A DNA stretch of 64,000 nt from Argyresthia goedartella (GCA_949825045.1 OX463816.1:19293243-19357242), one strand, 5' to 3'. Counted from the first letter of the stretch, positions 1-10,950 are shown. Notes: generated by a model not told the origin, from the letters alone. Translations and numbers: made by a program.

Positions 1-24
1 GATTTAGTTAAGTGTCTGATTTAA

Positions 25-45
25 CCACAGATATCGAGAGATAGG
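25..45 (+). repeat. Left terminal inverted repeat of the P-like element
   Basis: These 21 bases are the exact reverse complement of 9280-9300. They begin CCACAGATATCG and are preceded by ATTTAA. Confidence 0.8.
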
Positions 46-451
46 CCCTTGGCGCTAAGCTTGTATCGGAACCAGTGTCGCCGAAAACTAAGAACACGCA
101 TACATTTACACCACTCGTACATCAATCCCTCCGCTTTTATTGGTCAGTGCAATGTCATGCACCTATCGTCCGAACACACCCACACTACCGCAGGTATACT
201 AGCTAGTCGAGCTAGTGTTGGGACAATGCAAGGACAGCGTGTATCATCGATCGATTATAATTTTTAGACACTGGTATAGACAGTCGTATACAATGCCGGG
301 TTCTATAAATAAAATAGTAAATTGTTTGTAAATACGACATATTTATTTTACAAGAAATACCTATTACTGTGTATACATGGTGTAACAGATGCGGGGTGAC
401 AAGCCGAAAATAGTTGTTTGCGACATATTTTGAACGATTTTCTCTATGAAT

Positions 452-559
452 CTGATTTGATCAGAGCAACTTTATTTTTTACTTCCCCATACAAATCAGC
501 TGACCTGCAGCTCGGCCCAAAATGTACTGAAAAGTGAAAAACAATGCTGATCAAATCAG
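452..559. repeat. Subterminal 13-bp inverted repeat pair in the P-like element
   Basis: CTGATTTGATCAG at 452-464 and its exact reverse complement at 547-559 lie between the left end and the transposase stop codon. P elements carry short subterminal inverted repeats that help bind transposase, but those normally sit at opposite ends. Here both arms are on one side, so a role is only a guess. Confidence 0.5.
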
Positions 560-3066
560 TTTAATCAAGAAAGATGTTCAGAATGATGGCCTTAACAACC
601 GTCTTTCGGCATATATAGCCTTTCTGTAAAATCCTGTACAGTTAAATACTATCTATTGACCAGAAAAATGTAAATATTTATTAAGAACTTGCCGTTTTGA
701 CAATAGAGGCGTAGCGTTTTTTGCCAAGTAATGCAGTCTTATATTGGTATATCTTTCCATTACAGCTTTTATTAGTAATATTAGATGATTATCCATTGGG
801 TTTTGTTCGAATTGGTGAAAATCTATTTCGTTGAACAGATTCATGCCAATGAATCGGGGTAGTGCTTTAGACATTAATGATTGTTTTAAATTTTTAACCC
901 TAACCTTTATTTTGTCTTTGGTAAGCACAGTTGATTTTATGATCACTTCCATGTTTTTGCAAATTGTTATAACGTCATGGGAAGGATATATTAAGCCGCC
1001 TTTATCCTTGAGTTTTATAAACTTATGTGTATCGTCCGGGCCGCTTGACAGTAGCGCGCTTGTGCATACGTCGCATTTCACAGTTTTAATCAGAGCATGA
1101 ACGACGAAGCCAGCTACGTAAGTTATGGTTTGTGAGCTGTATTGTGTTAGAACATCAACCATCATTTCTACTTCTTCGTCGAATACTGCCATTTCATGTA
1201 ATATATTTATGTCGTCACACTCTTCATCTCGTAATCGGGGATCGATAGTGTGGTTGATGCGAACAGCCGATGAACATGTCAGAAGGGACATCTTTTCGAG
1301 TGCTCGGCAGTTCCCACTGTCCACGTCTCGGAGTTCTGACTTGACCATAATTTTTTTGTATATTGATTTGAATTGTCGTGCTGTTGGGTTTGTATTACAA
1401 CCCCCGTGGCTTCGGATTTGGCCAAAAAGCAGCTCAAGATGGTCCTGACTAATCTTGTAAACAGGGAAGTAGCTTAGTTTTCGTTCTTTTTCAACTAGCC
1501 GAACATACAAATCTTTGAGGCTCTTTATACAGATCAAAAATCCGACAAAGCCAGTTTTCCTCGATGAGTCAATTACTGCCGTACCATCCACAAGCTTCAA
1601 TTTTTTCAGGTAATTTTCGGCTTTTTCCAGAAAATCAAAGATTTCAACCTTATTTTGTTCACAGATTGGCTTTTTGTAATGTAACTGGGCTACATGTCTG
1701 GAGTTCAATATATCAAATAGATTGTTGACTATTTACAGAAAGTTAACTGTGCCATCGACATTTTGAAAACCTGGTAAATTTAGTTCTGAGCAAAATGTTA
1801 ATGCGACTGCCACACTGGTGCTGAACAATTGGGATGCCAATCTCACTTTCATTTTCTGGTTTTTAAAGAATATGTGGCCTCGACGCAATTTGTTAGCTAA
1901 GTGCATCTTTTCTTCTTCTTGGACATCGTTCAATTTTTTTAAATGTGCCCATTCCACTTCTTTTTGGGTTTCATCAACAAAGCTTCCTTTGGCTTCAAAA
2001 GCATTCCTCAATAACTTCAACATATGACATGGATCGGGAAAGATGAAGATCGGTTTCTTTGTAACGGGATGTTCGAAATTTGTTTTTAAGTCTTCTATGT
2101 TCAGTGAGCACCCAAGTTCTTTAGTCATTGTCATATTTGCAGGGCAGCCGTCAAAAGTAAGTGATGTTATTTCGATTCCCGTTTCTTGTAACAGTTCAAG
2201 ACATTGTGTAACTAGATTCGCTCGTTGTTCTCCAGTAACACCAGCGACTAGAAAATACCCGACAGGTATCTTCCAAGGGGCATTAATTGCGGTTACTAGA
2301 AAAACTAGAGCTTCCTTTGCCTCGGGCAAAGAATCTGTATCGGCCATTTTGAAATTGCATATATCTACATATCCATGCATATACTCACCGTCCCACTCTA
2401 CATGACGGCGAATGGCCATTTCATCGAGTACAACATTACACACTAGTGTATAATCTGTATTTTCAACTTTCAGCTTGATAGCTTCAAATGACTCCTTTGT
2501 AAACCCGGGGTCGGAGTCAATCGCCTCGTACCATTTCCTTATGGTGCGAACGTGGGGAAGGCAAGATTGAAACTTTTGCCGCACATATTCGTAGGCCTTA
2601 GGCGAATAAAAATGAAGTGTACAGGCAAAAGTTCTCAATTCTGCTGAGTATTTTTCAGTGGATTTTTTGTCGACAGATTGTTTTTTCTCACATCGTTCAA
2701 TGAGATCAGCCACTCCTACACCTAAACCTTCTAATTGTGTGACTTGATCAGAATTAACTAATTTTTGATCTTTAAGATCTCTCAGAACATCCTTCATGTT
2801 TAAAATTTTTTTGCGGTAGCGGCTGTTTTGTTTTTGAAGAGTTTTAATTTTCTTATTTTTTTGCTCGAGTACGATTTCCAATTGGTCTATCCGATGGCGC
2901 AGCTTCCTCTTGCGTGGGGTCTCGAAAATGCTGTGATTTTCTTGGTCCTTGTCCTGTAATTTGTATGTTTAATTTAGTTGCTGTTAAGACTCTTATCACA
3001 GGAATATGAATGGGCGATAGAAGTATGATAAAGAAAGAAAGGTACCTTTAAATTAAGATAAATTGG

Positions 3067-3115
3067 GATCAAATGTGCCTTTGCCACCCCGCATGGAAAA
3101 AGGCGTGACACTGTC
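3067..3115 (-). repeat. Fragment of a short interspersed repeat
   Basis: The minus strand reads a GTCACGCC...GGGGTGGCAAAGGC block that recurs at 23228-23370 and 23449-23565. It lies in the intron before transposase exon 6. Class not identified. Confidence 0.5.
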
Positions 3116-3568
3116 TGTATGTTTACTTTTATAAAATTAAATAAAATTACAATTCAAATAATAATTCAAATACATTTCTTACATTTTCATAACCTACTCT
3201 GTCCGTGGTCAGCAAAGACGGTTCTTCAGACTCAGCTTGTTTTGATGTCTAAAAATAAAGATGTAAATAAGTAACCCGAAGATTTTTATAAATTGTTTTA
3301 ATTTGACCCGATTTACATCATTGCCGTCATCTCCTTCAGACACGCATTCATTCAAATGTGTTTTCTCTGGTTTTATGGTATCCTGAGACAAAAAGGTGCA
3401 AGCAATCAGTATTCAAATACGTATCACGCAGTTTTTCATGTTAAAATTTCAAAAAAATACACCTGATCGCTGCTATCTCCTACAGAGACGCATTCATTGA
3501 TATGGTTTTTCTCTGGATCTCTGGTACCCTAATAAAATAAGATGCATTACTTAACCTCTCCTTTCCCG

Positions 3569-3630
3569 CCGTCAGCATAAGCAGCGCGGCCCCGATCACT
3601 CTATGTACCGCTGTCAGCATAAGCAGCGGG
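3569..3630 (+). repeat. Subterminal direct repeats of the TTAA element
   Basis: GTCAGCATAAGCAGCG occurs twice, beginning at 3571 and about 3613, just inside the left terminal repeat. Repeated motifs near an end are typical transposase-binding arrangements. No matching copies were seen at the right end. Confidence 0.55.
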
Positions 3631-4876
3631 ATGACTAATATTTTTGAAACCGGTATTTTTTATCCAACGGTTGGACCAATTTTTACGGTTCGATCATGTG
3701 TGGACACCCAATTAGACAAACTTTATGGTCTGTGTGCTAGTTTATGCTTTTCCGTAGAAAAAAATAATTCAACCGCGTTTTGAAAATCACTTTCTTCCGG
3801 ACGCTCCCAACGTATGTGGTGGTGAAATTTTATTGAGAGAAAAGTGTGTTTTTTTTGGTGAATTGAGGTAAGTATTTGTTTTATTCATATTTACAACTCT
3901 ATTTGCGATAAACAAACCACAAATCATAGTAAAATTCATCAAGATGTCCAGAAAATCGGCAAATTTACATGATACGTCATGCAACCAGACGGATTCCCCC
4001 CAATGCTATTTGTAATTCCAATGAGAAATACAGTTAGATTTCAATAAAAAATACACATATCTTATTGGAAATCTTATAAGGAATCCATTTTTATAGGTTT
4101 CTTTATCAAAATAATGTACCAATTTGCTGATTTTCCGTCAGAAACGTGATCAGGCATCCAATTCACATGCTTCACACGCACACATAAGCATTCCGCGACG
4201 CCATTTTACTCACACACAGACAGAATCTCACTACAGGGTGCGGGTGTTTTCAGTCATATTCGGTGAAACTCCATATCATAGGTTTCGGGGTGATGTGATG
4301 ATTGGGGTTTCCATATCAAAGGTTCCGCGGGTTTATGATTGGAGTTCAGTGTCGATAAGGGGGCGGAAGCCCCTTTTTTTTATCAATGGAAAAATCCAGC
4401 ATCCAGCGACTTAGAAAAATTGTGTTAAAAAATATTTTTTTTGACTGTTATTTTTTGCTTCGGAATCGTGTAGTGCTGCTTTTTGCTATCACTTTTGGTT
4501 ATAAACATTTTCCTCGTGCACCTCACCGATTTCGAGATATACGTCATATTATGTTTGTAATATCGATATCTCTATAAATATTGGTCCTAGGGAAAACATG
4601 CATATGACATAAAATTATGCTCGTAAGACACCCTACACGATGCTCAAGTGAAAATATCAAAATAAAAAAAATAAAAATAAAAATAAAATAAAAAAATAAC
4701 AAATTTGTGTCATATTGTGTTAACTTGTCTTTTTAGGCGGATTCGTTTGCCTGCAAGTTCAGATATGTACTTTTGACAATTTAGTGTAAAATGACAAAAA
4801 AATGCAAAATTACACAAATTTGTAAAAGTGCACAGAGTGTACGTTTTGATCCTAATGCCTTAGCTACTTTTTTCAG

Positions 4877-5333
4877 AATGGATCATGACTATCATGCCCA
4901 GCTTGCGCGTCGGTCGCCGCCGGTGCGCATTCTATCCGATGAGAAGCTGGTGTATGTGCGCTCCCGCTCCGGTCGGATGAAGGTAAATAATTGAAATTTC
5001 ACTCGCATCGTTTTTGCTTCGTTTCCTTTTATATTTATATATATACATATCCATTAATTTGTTCCATTCAGCAGCCTAAACGGTCTGAATATAGTTTTAC
5101 CAAGTATAATTAAATATTTACCTGGGAAATGTGAAGTTTTATACTAAAAGGACACAAATAATTATACTGCAAATGTCACTGACTGCCAGTCTGGTATTTT
5201 GTTTATATTTAATTTGCCTATTTTATTTATGTTATAGATGGTGAAGCAACCAGCTTCTCTGGGCCGGAGCGGGAGCGAGGGCGACTCCTCCCCGCAGCCG
5301 TTGACATCAAGGCGCTGCCGGCATGCCTACTGA
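4877..5333 (+). CDS. Two terminal exons of an unrecognised gene (captured fragment or 3' end)
   Basis: Exon 4877-4982 follows a pyrimidine-rich TTTTTTCAG. From the ATG at 4878 it encodes 35 residues rich in Arg and Ser (ARRSPPVRILSDEKLVYV). It stops at a GTAAAT donor in phase 0. Exon 5238-5333 follows GTTATAG and continues in frame for 31 residues (MVKQPASLGRSGSEG...) to a TGA. Both are much GC-richer than the DNA around them, and the frame and splice phases agree, which suggests real or formerly real coding sequence. I do not recognise the protein. The 66-residue reading could be complete, or the C-terminus of a longer protein with more exons upstream. Its place inside nested transposons suggests capture of a host gene fragment, but this is an inference. 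Confidence 0.5.
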
Positions 5334-5785
5334 CTGATATCTGACTGTGTACTGATGGCTGGTTAATATGTCTCTGTAATAGGGGTTTTAAAACTACGCA
5401 TACCTCGCTTTGGACCGGTTTCGGTCGGGTGTATCGCTTGCTTGAGTGGGTAACTAAAACTACTAAAATATGCCATATCATATAACTTCCACGTTGCAGC
5501 ATCAAACTGGTGGAAGACTGGTGTGTTGGGAATGCCTGCCTTCAGGAAGTTGATGAGTCGCAATCGCTTTCATGGACAATTGATATAACCAAATGCCCTT
5601 GACGAGGTACCTCAAATCCCGTGCTACTGATGTCATTGGGACGATGAATCGCAAAAGGGCACACGTCCCTGCTGAGATAAAATCGCTCAATGACTCCTGT
5701 GGGCATTTATGTCTTGCTAGACACATCTAAATCAGCCATCAGTGTGTGATTGTAATTCTCCTCCTTCATAGCGTTAGCGATCCGG

Positions 5786-6063
5786 ATGTTTCTATCTTTT
5801 TGTGTGTAATTTTTATGTGTGTATGTGTCTAATGTTTATGTGTTTGTGTAAATAACAATTTCTATTTGTGGCCAACTACCTAACTATCTTATAACTTGTA
5901 TAGAAATTGTTTACTTTAACAGTTGCAATGTTTCTATCTTTTTGTGTGGAATTTTTATGTGTCTAATATTTATGCGTTTGTGTAAATAACAATTTCTATT
6001 TGTGGCCAACTACCTAACTATCTTATAACTTGATTAGAAATTGTTTACTTTAACAGTTGCAAC
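5786..6063 (+). repeat. Tandem duplication, about 140-bp unit
   Basis: Unit 1 is 5786-5927 and unit 2 is 5928-6063. Both begin ATGTTTCTATCTTTTTGTGT and end TTTAACAGTTGCA, with a few differences and a small deletion in the second. Confidence 0.85.
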
Positions 6064-6297
6064 AAAATTCTTTTTCATTTTTCCGTAATTGTGTACTTTA
6101 TTCCATTTTTTATACGGTAAAAGTTACAAATATCAGTCAAACAACTATCTAAGAACTTGTATAGAATTGTTTACCTACTTACTTACTGTTTACTACTTTT
6201 CCATAATTGTGTACTCGTGTGTGTGTAAATATAATGTATACAGTTTCATTGTGCATTAGTACTGTCCTGTTTTTTAAACAATTATGTCTCGCCCAGG

Positions 6298-6525
6298 TTT
6301 GCTGGAAGAAATATCTTTTTAGAGATAAGCTCGCCTGTTGTTATAAAATTTCTTTTAAGTACATTTTTATGCACAGGGCAATAAAGAATATGAATATATA
6401 ACTATATAAATTTTGCTGGAAGAAATATCTTTTTAGAGATAAGCTCGCCTGTTGTTATAAAATTTCTTTTAAGTACATTTTTATGCACAGGGCAATAAAG
6501 AATGTGAATATATAACTATATAAAT
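6298..6525 (+). repeat. Tandem duplication, 114-bp unit, LINE-tail-like
   Basis: 6298-6411 and 6412-6525 are nearly identical, with one difference seen. The unit (GCTGGAAGAAATATCTTTTT ... GGGCAATAAAGAAT) resembles 3' tails of insect RTE-type LINEs. That assignment is from memory and weak. Confidence 0.75.
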
Positions 6526-8126
6526 TTTTGTTCTTTTTTATTTTTCCAAAACCTAATTACACAATTACACATTAGGTAGGTGGTAGCTAATTACTAATTA
6601 CACATTTCAAATAATTGTTTATTTTTTACAAATTTGTGTAATCTTACACTAAATTGTCAAAAGTACATATCTGATCTCGCATAACACTAGTTAACACAAT
6701 ATTACACTTTGTAAGAACAGTAGGTATCTGTACTTGCGCGTGAACGGAGCCGCGTGGAAACACTTCATATACACATAACAACTAAATACTAGTTAACTCA
6801 AACTTACACCATACCTACACGAACGAAACACCAGTTTAGCTATTTTACCTAGAATCAAATCACGGCGAAACATTTTCTTCGTTCCATCTTTGCACACTCT
6901 GTATAAACGCATATCGTACACCTGCCGTGACCTTGAGAAAGCCCAGAAACAACACACCGTGACACGAAATAACATGCATGATTTTGAATTATTTTTGTAT
7001 GAAAAGGTACATAGTACGATACACTGTTAGAAAGCCTAGTTTGTCTTCTACTTAGAACCACTAATTCTAGAATGATAAGTATCACCTATTGCCTATAAAT
7101 TCAATAATAGTACAAAGTGTTGATTTCTACCTATTTTATACTTTCCTTGCGAGATATGGCGTCCTCACACTTATCATTTATGATTTAGTGGCAAATACCA
7201 CTTGTTTTCCTCTTATTGAATAAATTACCTATCCTAGGAACTAAGAAATATAACGCTAGGTAGTCTAGTCTCTTCACAAATAATTTCACAAGATTTGCAT
7301 AATTCGCGCGATGCGTCAGTTTACTTTCCGTATTTTATGAAAATTTGAAACGCTGAAATATTCGAAAGTTTCTATAAGAACACCCTAATGTTTTTATTGT
7401 TTTGAAAAGGTTATTTTGTGTAGATTACGTAGGTATCAAACAACATGTACATGTTGTTGATAATTTTCTGATGTCGGCTAGATTTGTGTCGAGAGGGAGC
7501 ATTTTCATAGAAGTCTGTGTTTCTCATGCCAGTACAAAAATTAACTAAGGTTACAGTGACATTTTCTACACATTGTGTAAAAGAGGGTTTCATTAGCTAC
7601 TCAGATATACAACTCCCATAATTCTAAGTGTTACCATTCCAACAGAATCACTTGATATATTAGTCAAGTGCCGCGCAGCCCGCACGCTCAAAAACACTCC
7701 GGTATTTGTCGTTTTTGACGTCTCGAACTCCCGGGAAAGGAGAGGTTAAAGTTATATGTAGTTAGTAAAGGAATTTATAATTTCAAGTAGATATTCAATT
7801 AATAATCTAGAAACAGTCTTTTTATAGTGGTATGGTGTAAGAAATATTTTAAACCTATCCATTGTATGAAATTAAATATAAATTACTAACATGAGACATC
7901 ATAACTGGTATTTTCATCGTCGGCACTGCCCATGGCCACATTCGCCTGTATTTCTTTAATTTTTGAAAACATTTCTCCTCGAAATGAATTGAGCATATTT
8001 TACATTGTTTTTGTGGAAACCAGCGAGGCCCTCTCATTACCGCTTCGATCCATTTTTCTTTTATTTTTGGTTCACTAGGAAAACTGAAACATTGATTAGC
8101 GTAATAAAATACATAACTTTATCATT

Positions 8127-8350
8127 GAAGCAAATCGGAACAGTAAATATAAAAATCAAAATGGCGTCCAATATTCAAAATCTGACATCTATATCATAAT
8201 TGTATTCTAACCGGGTCCCCAGATATCGATTTTGAAGTAAATCGGACCAGTAACTACGAAGTTCGAAATGTCGGCAACTTTTTCAAAATATGACAGAATC
8301 ATGATTGGACCTCAACCGGATCCCCAGATATAGATTTTGAGTCAAATCGG
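8127..8350 (+). repeat. Diverged tandem repeat, unit about 105-110 bp
   Basis: The motif AAATCGGA.CAGTAA and the motif CCGGGTCCCCAGATATCGAT recur at about 110-bp spacing, giving two units and the start of a third. Confidence 0.6.
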
Positions 8351-8409
8351 ACTAATAACTATACAACCCCCTTATCCCAACTTTTTTGCGTCAAAATTAC
8401 CCGTGTATT

Positions 8410-8531
8410 CTCCGTTCACAGTTGTTCTGCCTCCAGAGACCCCTTTGCCTCTCTTCTTTTTTTCAACAGAATCCTTACAGCTAGAAAGAGAGGCAAAGAG
8501 GTTTATGAAGGTAGAATAACTGTGAACGGAG
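8410..8531. repeat. Imperfect inverted repeat (46-bp arms)
   Basis: 8410-8455 pairs with 8486-8531 (outer arm CTCCGTTCACAGTT) with a handful of mismatches and a 30-bp spacer. It could fold as a long hairpin. No known element identified. Confidence 0.7.
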
Positions 8532-9279
8532 TTCATTCTGATTCGGACTTAGCCGAGAAATTCTCTTCGGACCTGACTGAAAGCATCGGAATTTCCGAAA
8601 CACCCCATTATCCTTCGTCGGGCGAGGTTTTAAACAAACTTAAAATCTAAACTGCCTGTTTGGCAATCATTGGAATAACTAACAATAAACTTACGTATTA
8701 TGAGTAATAAAATAACTATATTATTACATTAACTATATTAGTAATTGCGGAATGATAAAATCTATCGATTCAAAAACATAATTCTCCTATCAGTACCCCC
8801 ATCACTATATGTCGTCTCTGTTTGCGTGTGACAGTTCGCCTCCGTATCACGATGCATCTTTGCTTTCGTACTTAGATAAGTGTGAAATATTCATTGCGTG
8901 TTAGCTTGGCAATACGAAGTGAAATTAAGATACAAAACAAGCAATGTAGCAACAAACTTAGCTAGAACAACATGACATTGTCACTTAAATGTCAATTCGT
9001 GACGAATTTTCCGCGAATGATTTTTTTTCGTAATAATGTTTATTTCTTGTGTTTTAAGAAGAAATAATAGCTAGAATGAGACTTACAAGTGATATGTGAC
9101 ACCGGCGTTCTTGGAGTTCACAATCTCGCTTCTATTTTTGCACGTGAGTATTGCACAGGTCGGCATTTTAGAATAACAACGGAAATGAATTCATCACTGC
9201 GGTCGCCCGGTGACTACCGAGAATTTTTAATATCGAACCTGTCGGAGCTACATTTGTTCGCACATGCCACGCCCCTCAA

Positions 9280-9300
9280 CCTATCTCTCGATATCTGTGG
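9280..9300 (-). repeat. Right terminal inverted repeat of the P-like element
   Basis: Exact reverse complement of 25-45, followed by ATTTAA (9301-9306), the candidate target duplication partner of 19-24. Confidence 0.8.
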
Positions 9301-9489
9301 ATTTAACCAACTAACTGCGACACCCGTATAACCTCATTTTCAAACCAATTTTCAAATCGGTGTTTTTGCCTTAGATGAAGTTTCGCAGGCACTACAGTAG
9401 GTACAAGGTCTCGAGAGACATCATCTTTCGGGCGCCCTTACAAAGCTGCGGTTTCTCTTTGAGCATATATTTATTTTCCTTTTTTTCAG

Positions 9490-9601
9490 ATTTGGTGAGG
9501 TGTCGGAAGTCGTGAGTGTTGTCGTATTCTTGCTAAGTGACAAGGCTAGTATGATCAACGGAGTAGAATTACCCATCGACGGCGGTTTCCTCGCGTGCTG
9601 A
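9490..9601 (+). CDS. Terminal exon of an L-xylulose reductase-like SDR gene (5' exons outside window)
   Basis: After a T-rich acceptor ending CAG, 112 nt read in frame FGEVSEVV...PIDGGFLAC and stop at TGA 9599-9601. This matches exon 5 of the two complete SDR genes downstream (21190-21301 and 26842-26953) in length, phase and sequence, including the SASMI-type segment and the C-terminal PIDGGFLA. The expected exons 1-4 were not found in 1-9489, which is filled by the P-like transposon. They should lie left of the window across an intron of more than 9.4 kb. A solitary duplicated exon is the alternative. Splice signal and open frame are intact, so I favour a working gene. Confidence 0.8.
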
Positions 9602-9983
9602 AAATGAAGACTGTCTGGCTGACTGTAATGAAACAAACATTTCAATGAAATGATTTTTTTGAAGCGAATAGATAAAATGAATTGATTTTAATTTTTGCTT
9701 TAATTGTCACGTAGCTATATCATGTCGAATAGACCACGATGAGTTTAAGTTTTTACAGTTTGAGTCAGATGACTTTGAGTTTAAACAATTGCTAAAAGTC
9801 GCGGGTTCTGACACTTACAGCTGACTGTTTGGCGCGGAAACATCAATCAGCGGAACTGACGTTCATAGTGACAAATCAAATCGAAACAAAATTTATTTAT
9901 TACTTAGCTTCTCTACATTGGACCACTGTGGGAGGAGCAGGGCGAAGAAACTCGTGCAGATTGATTGTTAGATATTTATTTAG
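9602..9983. other. Gene-free spacer after the SDR terminal exon
   Basis: AT-rich sequence holding the presumed 3' UTR of the upstream SDR gene. No canonical AATAAA was noticed and no coding or repeat signal stood out. Confidence 0.6.
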
Positions 9984-10300
9984 GGTTTCATACCCGAAGG
10001 GTGCCAAACGGGACCCAATTACTAAGCCAACGCTGTCCGTCCGCCCGTCCGTCCGTCTGTCACCAGGCTGTATCTCATGAACCGTGGTAGTTACACAGAT
10101 GAAATTTACGCAGATGATGTATTTTTGTTGCCGCTATAAAAATAAATACTAAAAAACAGAATAAAATAAATATTGAATAATACAACAATTATTTCAATAC
10201 CACATACAAAATTATGAATGCATCTGGTTACGTGCATGGAGTGTGAAAGTAGCCGCACCAATAGGTAACTTTGTAAACAACATTTTCAACGTTCAGTCAA
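9984..10300 (+). repeat. Interspersed repeat 'GGGTTCCGTACCCGAAGGGT' family, copy 1
   Basis: The copy starts near GGGTTTCATACCCGAAGGGT, runs through a GTCC microsatellite (about 10037-10060) and continues with TGTATCTCATGAACCGT. Three related copies are at 17748-18165, 40660-41460 and, reversed, 55990-56460. Full copies end with an ACGGAACCCTTCG...GACCGGTTTT block, missing here. Class unknown to me. Confidence 0.7.
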
Positions 10301-10589
10301 CTGAACTGTTCAATTGAACTAGTGGGAATAATGGGATTATTTTCCGTTTTCCAATTTGTGGAGAGCTTTTATGTATTTTTTGTTAAATATTTCATTCGCT
10401 CTCTTTTGTTTTTCTTCAAAAAACTGAACAAATATTTGTAAATTTTCAGGTCTTAACGCTTTGCTTGTCGAATTTTATGTTTAAAAGAATGGATCAAGTA
10501 CTAAAGAATTTCAGTCATTTTTGGAAAAGTTCATTTCAAGATTAGTACATTGTGTTGACCAGTACATCTTGACATTCGGACCTAATCGA

Positions 10590-10950
10590 CCGAATAGCTT
10601 ATAATGTCTAATTCTAGAAATGCCTAATTCTATCAAGCCCCACGTCTATAAATACCTAATTCGAAAATTGCCCAATTCTGCACATGCCTATTTCTACAAA
10701 TGCCCGATTCGGAAAATGCCCATTTCTACAAATGCTCGATTACTTTTGGGCGGAGCAAGTCAGATTCCACTTGTGCCATTTGAGGTCATAGGTCGAAATC
10801 GGAAGAAGTTTTATTCGTTGCGTCGCGTTTGGTCCATTTCTCAAAACACGCCCTTTTCTCGAAAAGTGCGGAACGTCGACTTCGCAAGTGTCCACTTCGT
10901 GAAATGTCCACTTCGCAAAAGCCCACTTTTCAGCAATGCCTTCGCGATTC
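10590..10950 (+). repeat. Degenerate 16-18-bp minisatellite
   Basis: Short units of the form AAATGCCYAATTCTAC repeat from about 10600 to 10745. Related units (TGTCCACTTCGTGAAATG) follow near 10888-10940. Copies vary in length and base, so it is old or fast-evolving. Confidence 0.6.

Larger units (their letters stand above)
4700..6713. mobile_element. Inner inverted-repeat element of about 2 kb enclosing host-like exons
   Basis: A 30-bp perfect inverted match (4760-4789 with 6644-6673) is the core of longer imperfect arms. 4808-4827 matches 6624-6642, and the block around ATATTGTGTTAACT (about 4713) matches 6687-6700 in inverted sense. The arms are about 100 bp and enclose two GC-rich exon-like segments and two tandem duplications. 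This could be a non-autonomous TIR element that picked up gene sequence, or long arms of the surrounding TTAA element. Exact ends and target duplication are not clear. Confidence 0.5.
3551..7749. mobile_element. TTAA-flanked piggyBac-like non-autonomous element, nested
   Basis: The left end is TTAACCTCTCCTTTCCCG (3551-3568) and the right end is its exact reverse complement (7732-7749). The element is therefore about 4.2 kb, bounded by TTAA duplications and 14-bp inverted ends starting CC, the arrangement of piggyBac-like elements. No piggyBac transposase frame is visible, so it would depend on a transposase made elsewhere. It sits between THAP transposase exons 2 and 3, interrupting only the intron. 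It carries tandem duplications and an inner inverted-repeat structure with host-like exons. The class is inferred from the ends alone. Confidence 0.68.
653..9166 (-). pseudogene. THAP-domain P-element-type transposase, six exons, one in-frame stop
   Basis: Exons on the minus strand: 9166-9087, 8083-7891, 3528-3463, 3382-3317, 3248-3198 and 2953-653. All have GT/AG borders and matching phases, and the sum is exactly 919 codons. Exons 1-2 encode a THAP zinc finger (residues 1-91) with MPTC-x4-C, CSIH and the AVPT signature. Exons 3-5 form an acidic linker. Exon 6 starts with a basic coiled coil and continues into the RNase H-like catalytic region. Likely catalytic acids are Asp ~329 (LDEMAI), Asp ~420 (TFDGCP) and Glu ~659 (SQDHLELLF), with the family motif PDPCHMLKLLRN between. 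A TAA at 1735-1733 (codon 559) is the only lesion seen, and the frame resumes at once with family-like sequence. The length is near that of THAP9 (about 900 aa). A single stop suggests a fairly young copy. An AATAAA on the minus strand at 476-471 could end the transcript. Confidence 0.88.
25..9300 (-). mobile_element. P-element-like (THAP9-type) DNA transposon with a nested insertion
   Basis: Both ends are visible: a perfect 21-bp inverted repeat at 25-45 and 9280-9300, directly flanked by ATTTAA at 19-24 and 9301-9306 as a candidate target duplication. P elements normally give 8-bp duplications, so the 6-bp match is either a different class habit or an eroded 8-mer. The interior carries a six-exon THAP transposase gene on the minus strand. 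About 4.2 kb of the length is a later insertion (3551-7749) in transposase intron 2, so the original element was about 5.1 kb. It lies in what appears to be the last intron of an upstream xylulose-reductase-like gene whose terminal exon starts 190 bp downstream. Confidence 0.82.
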
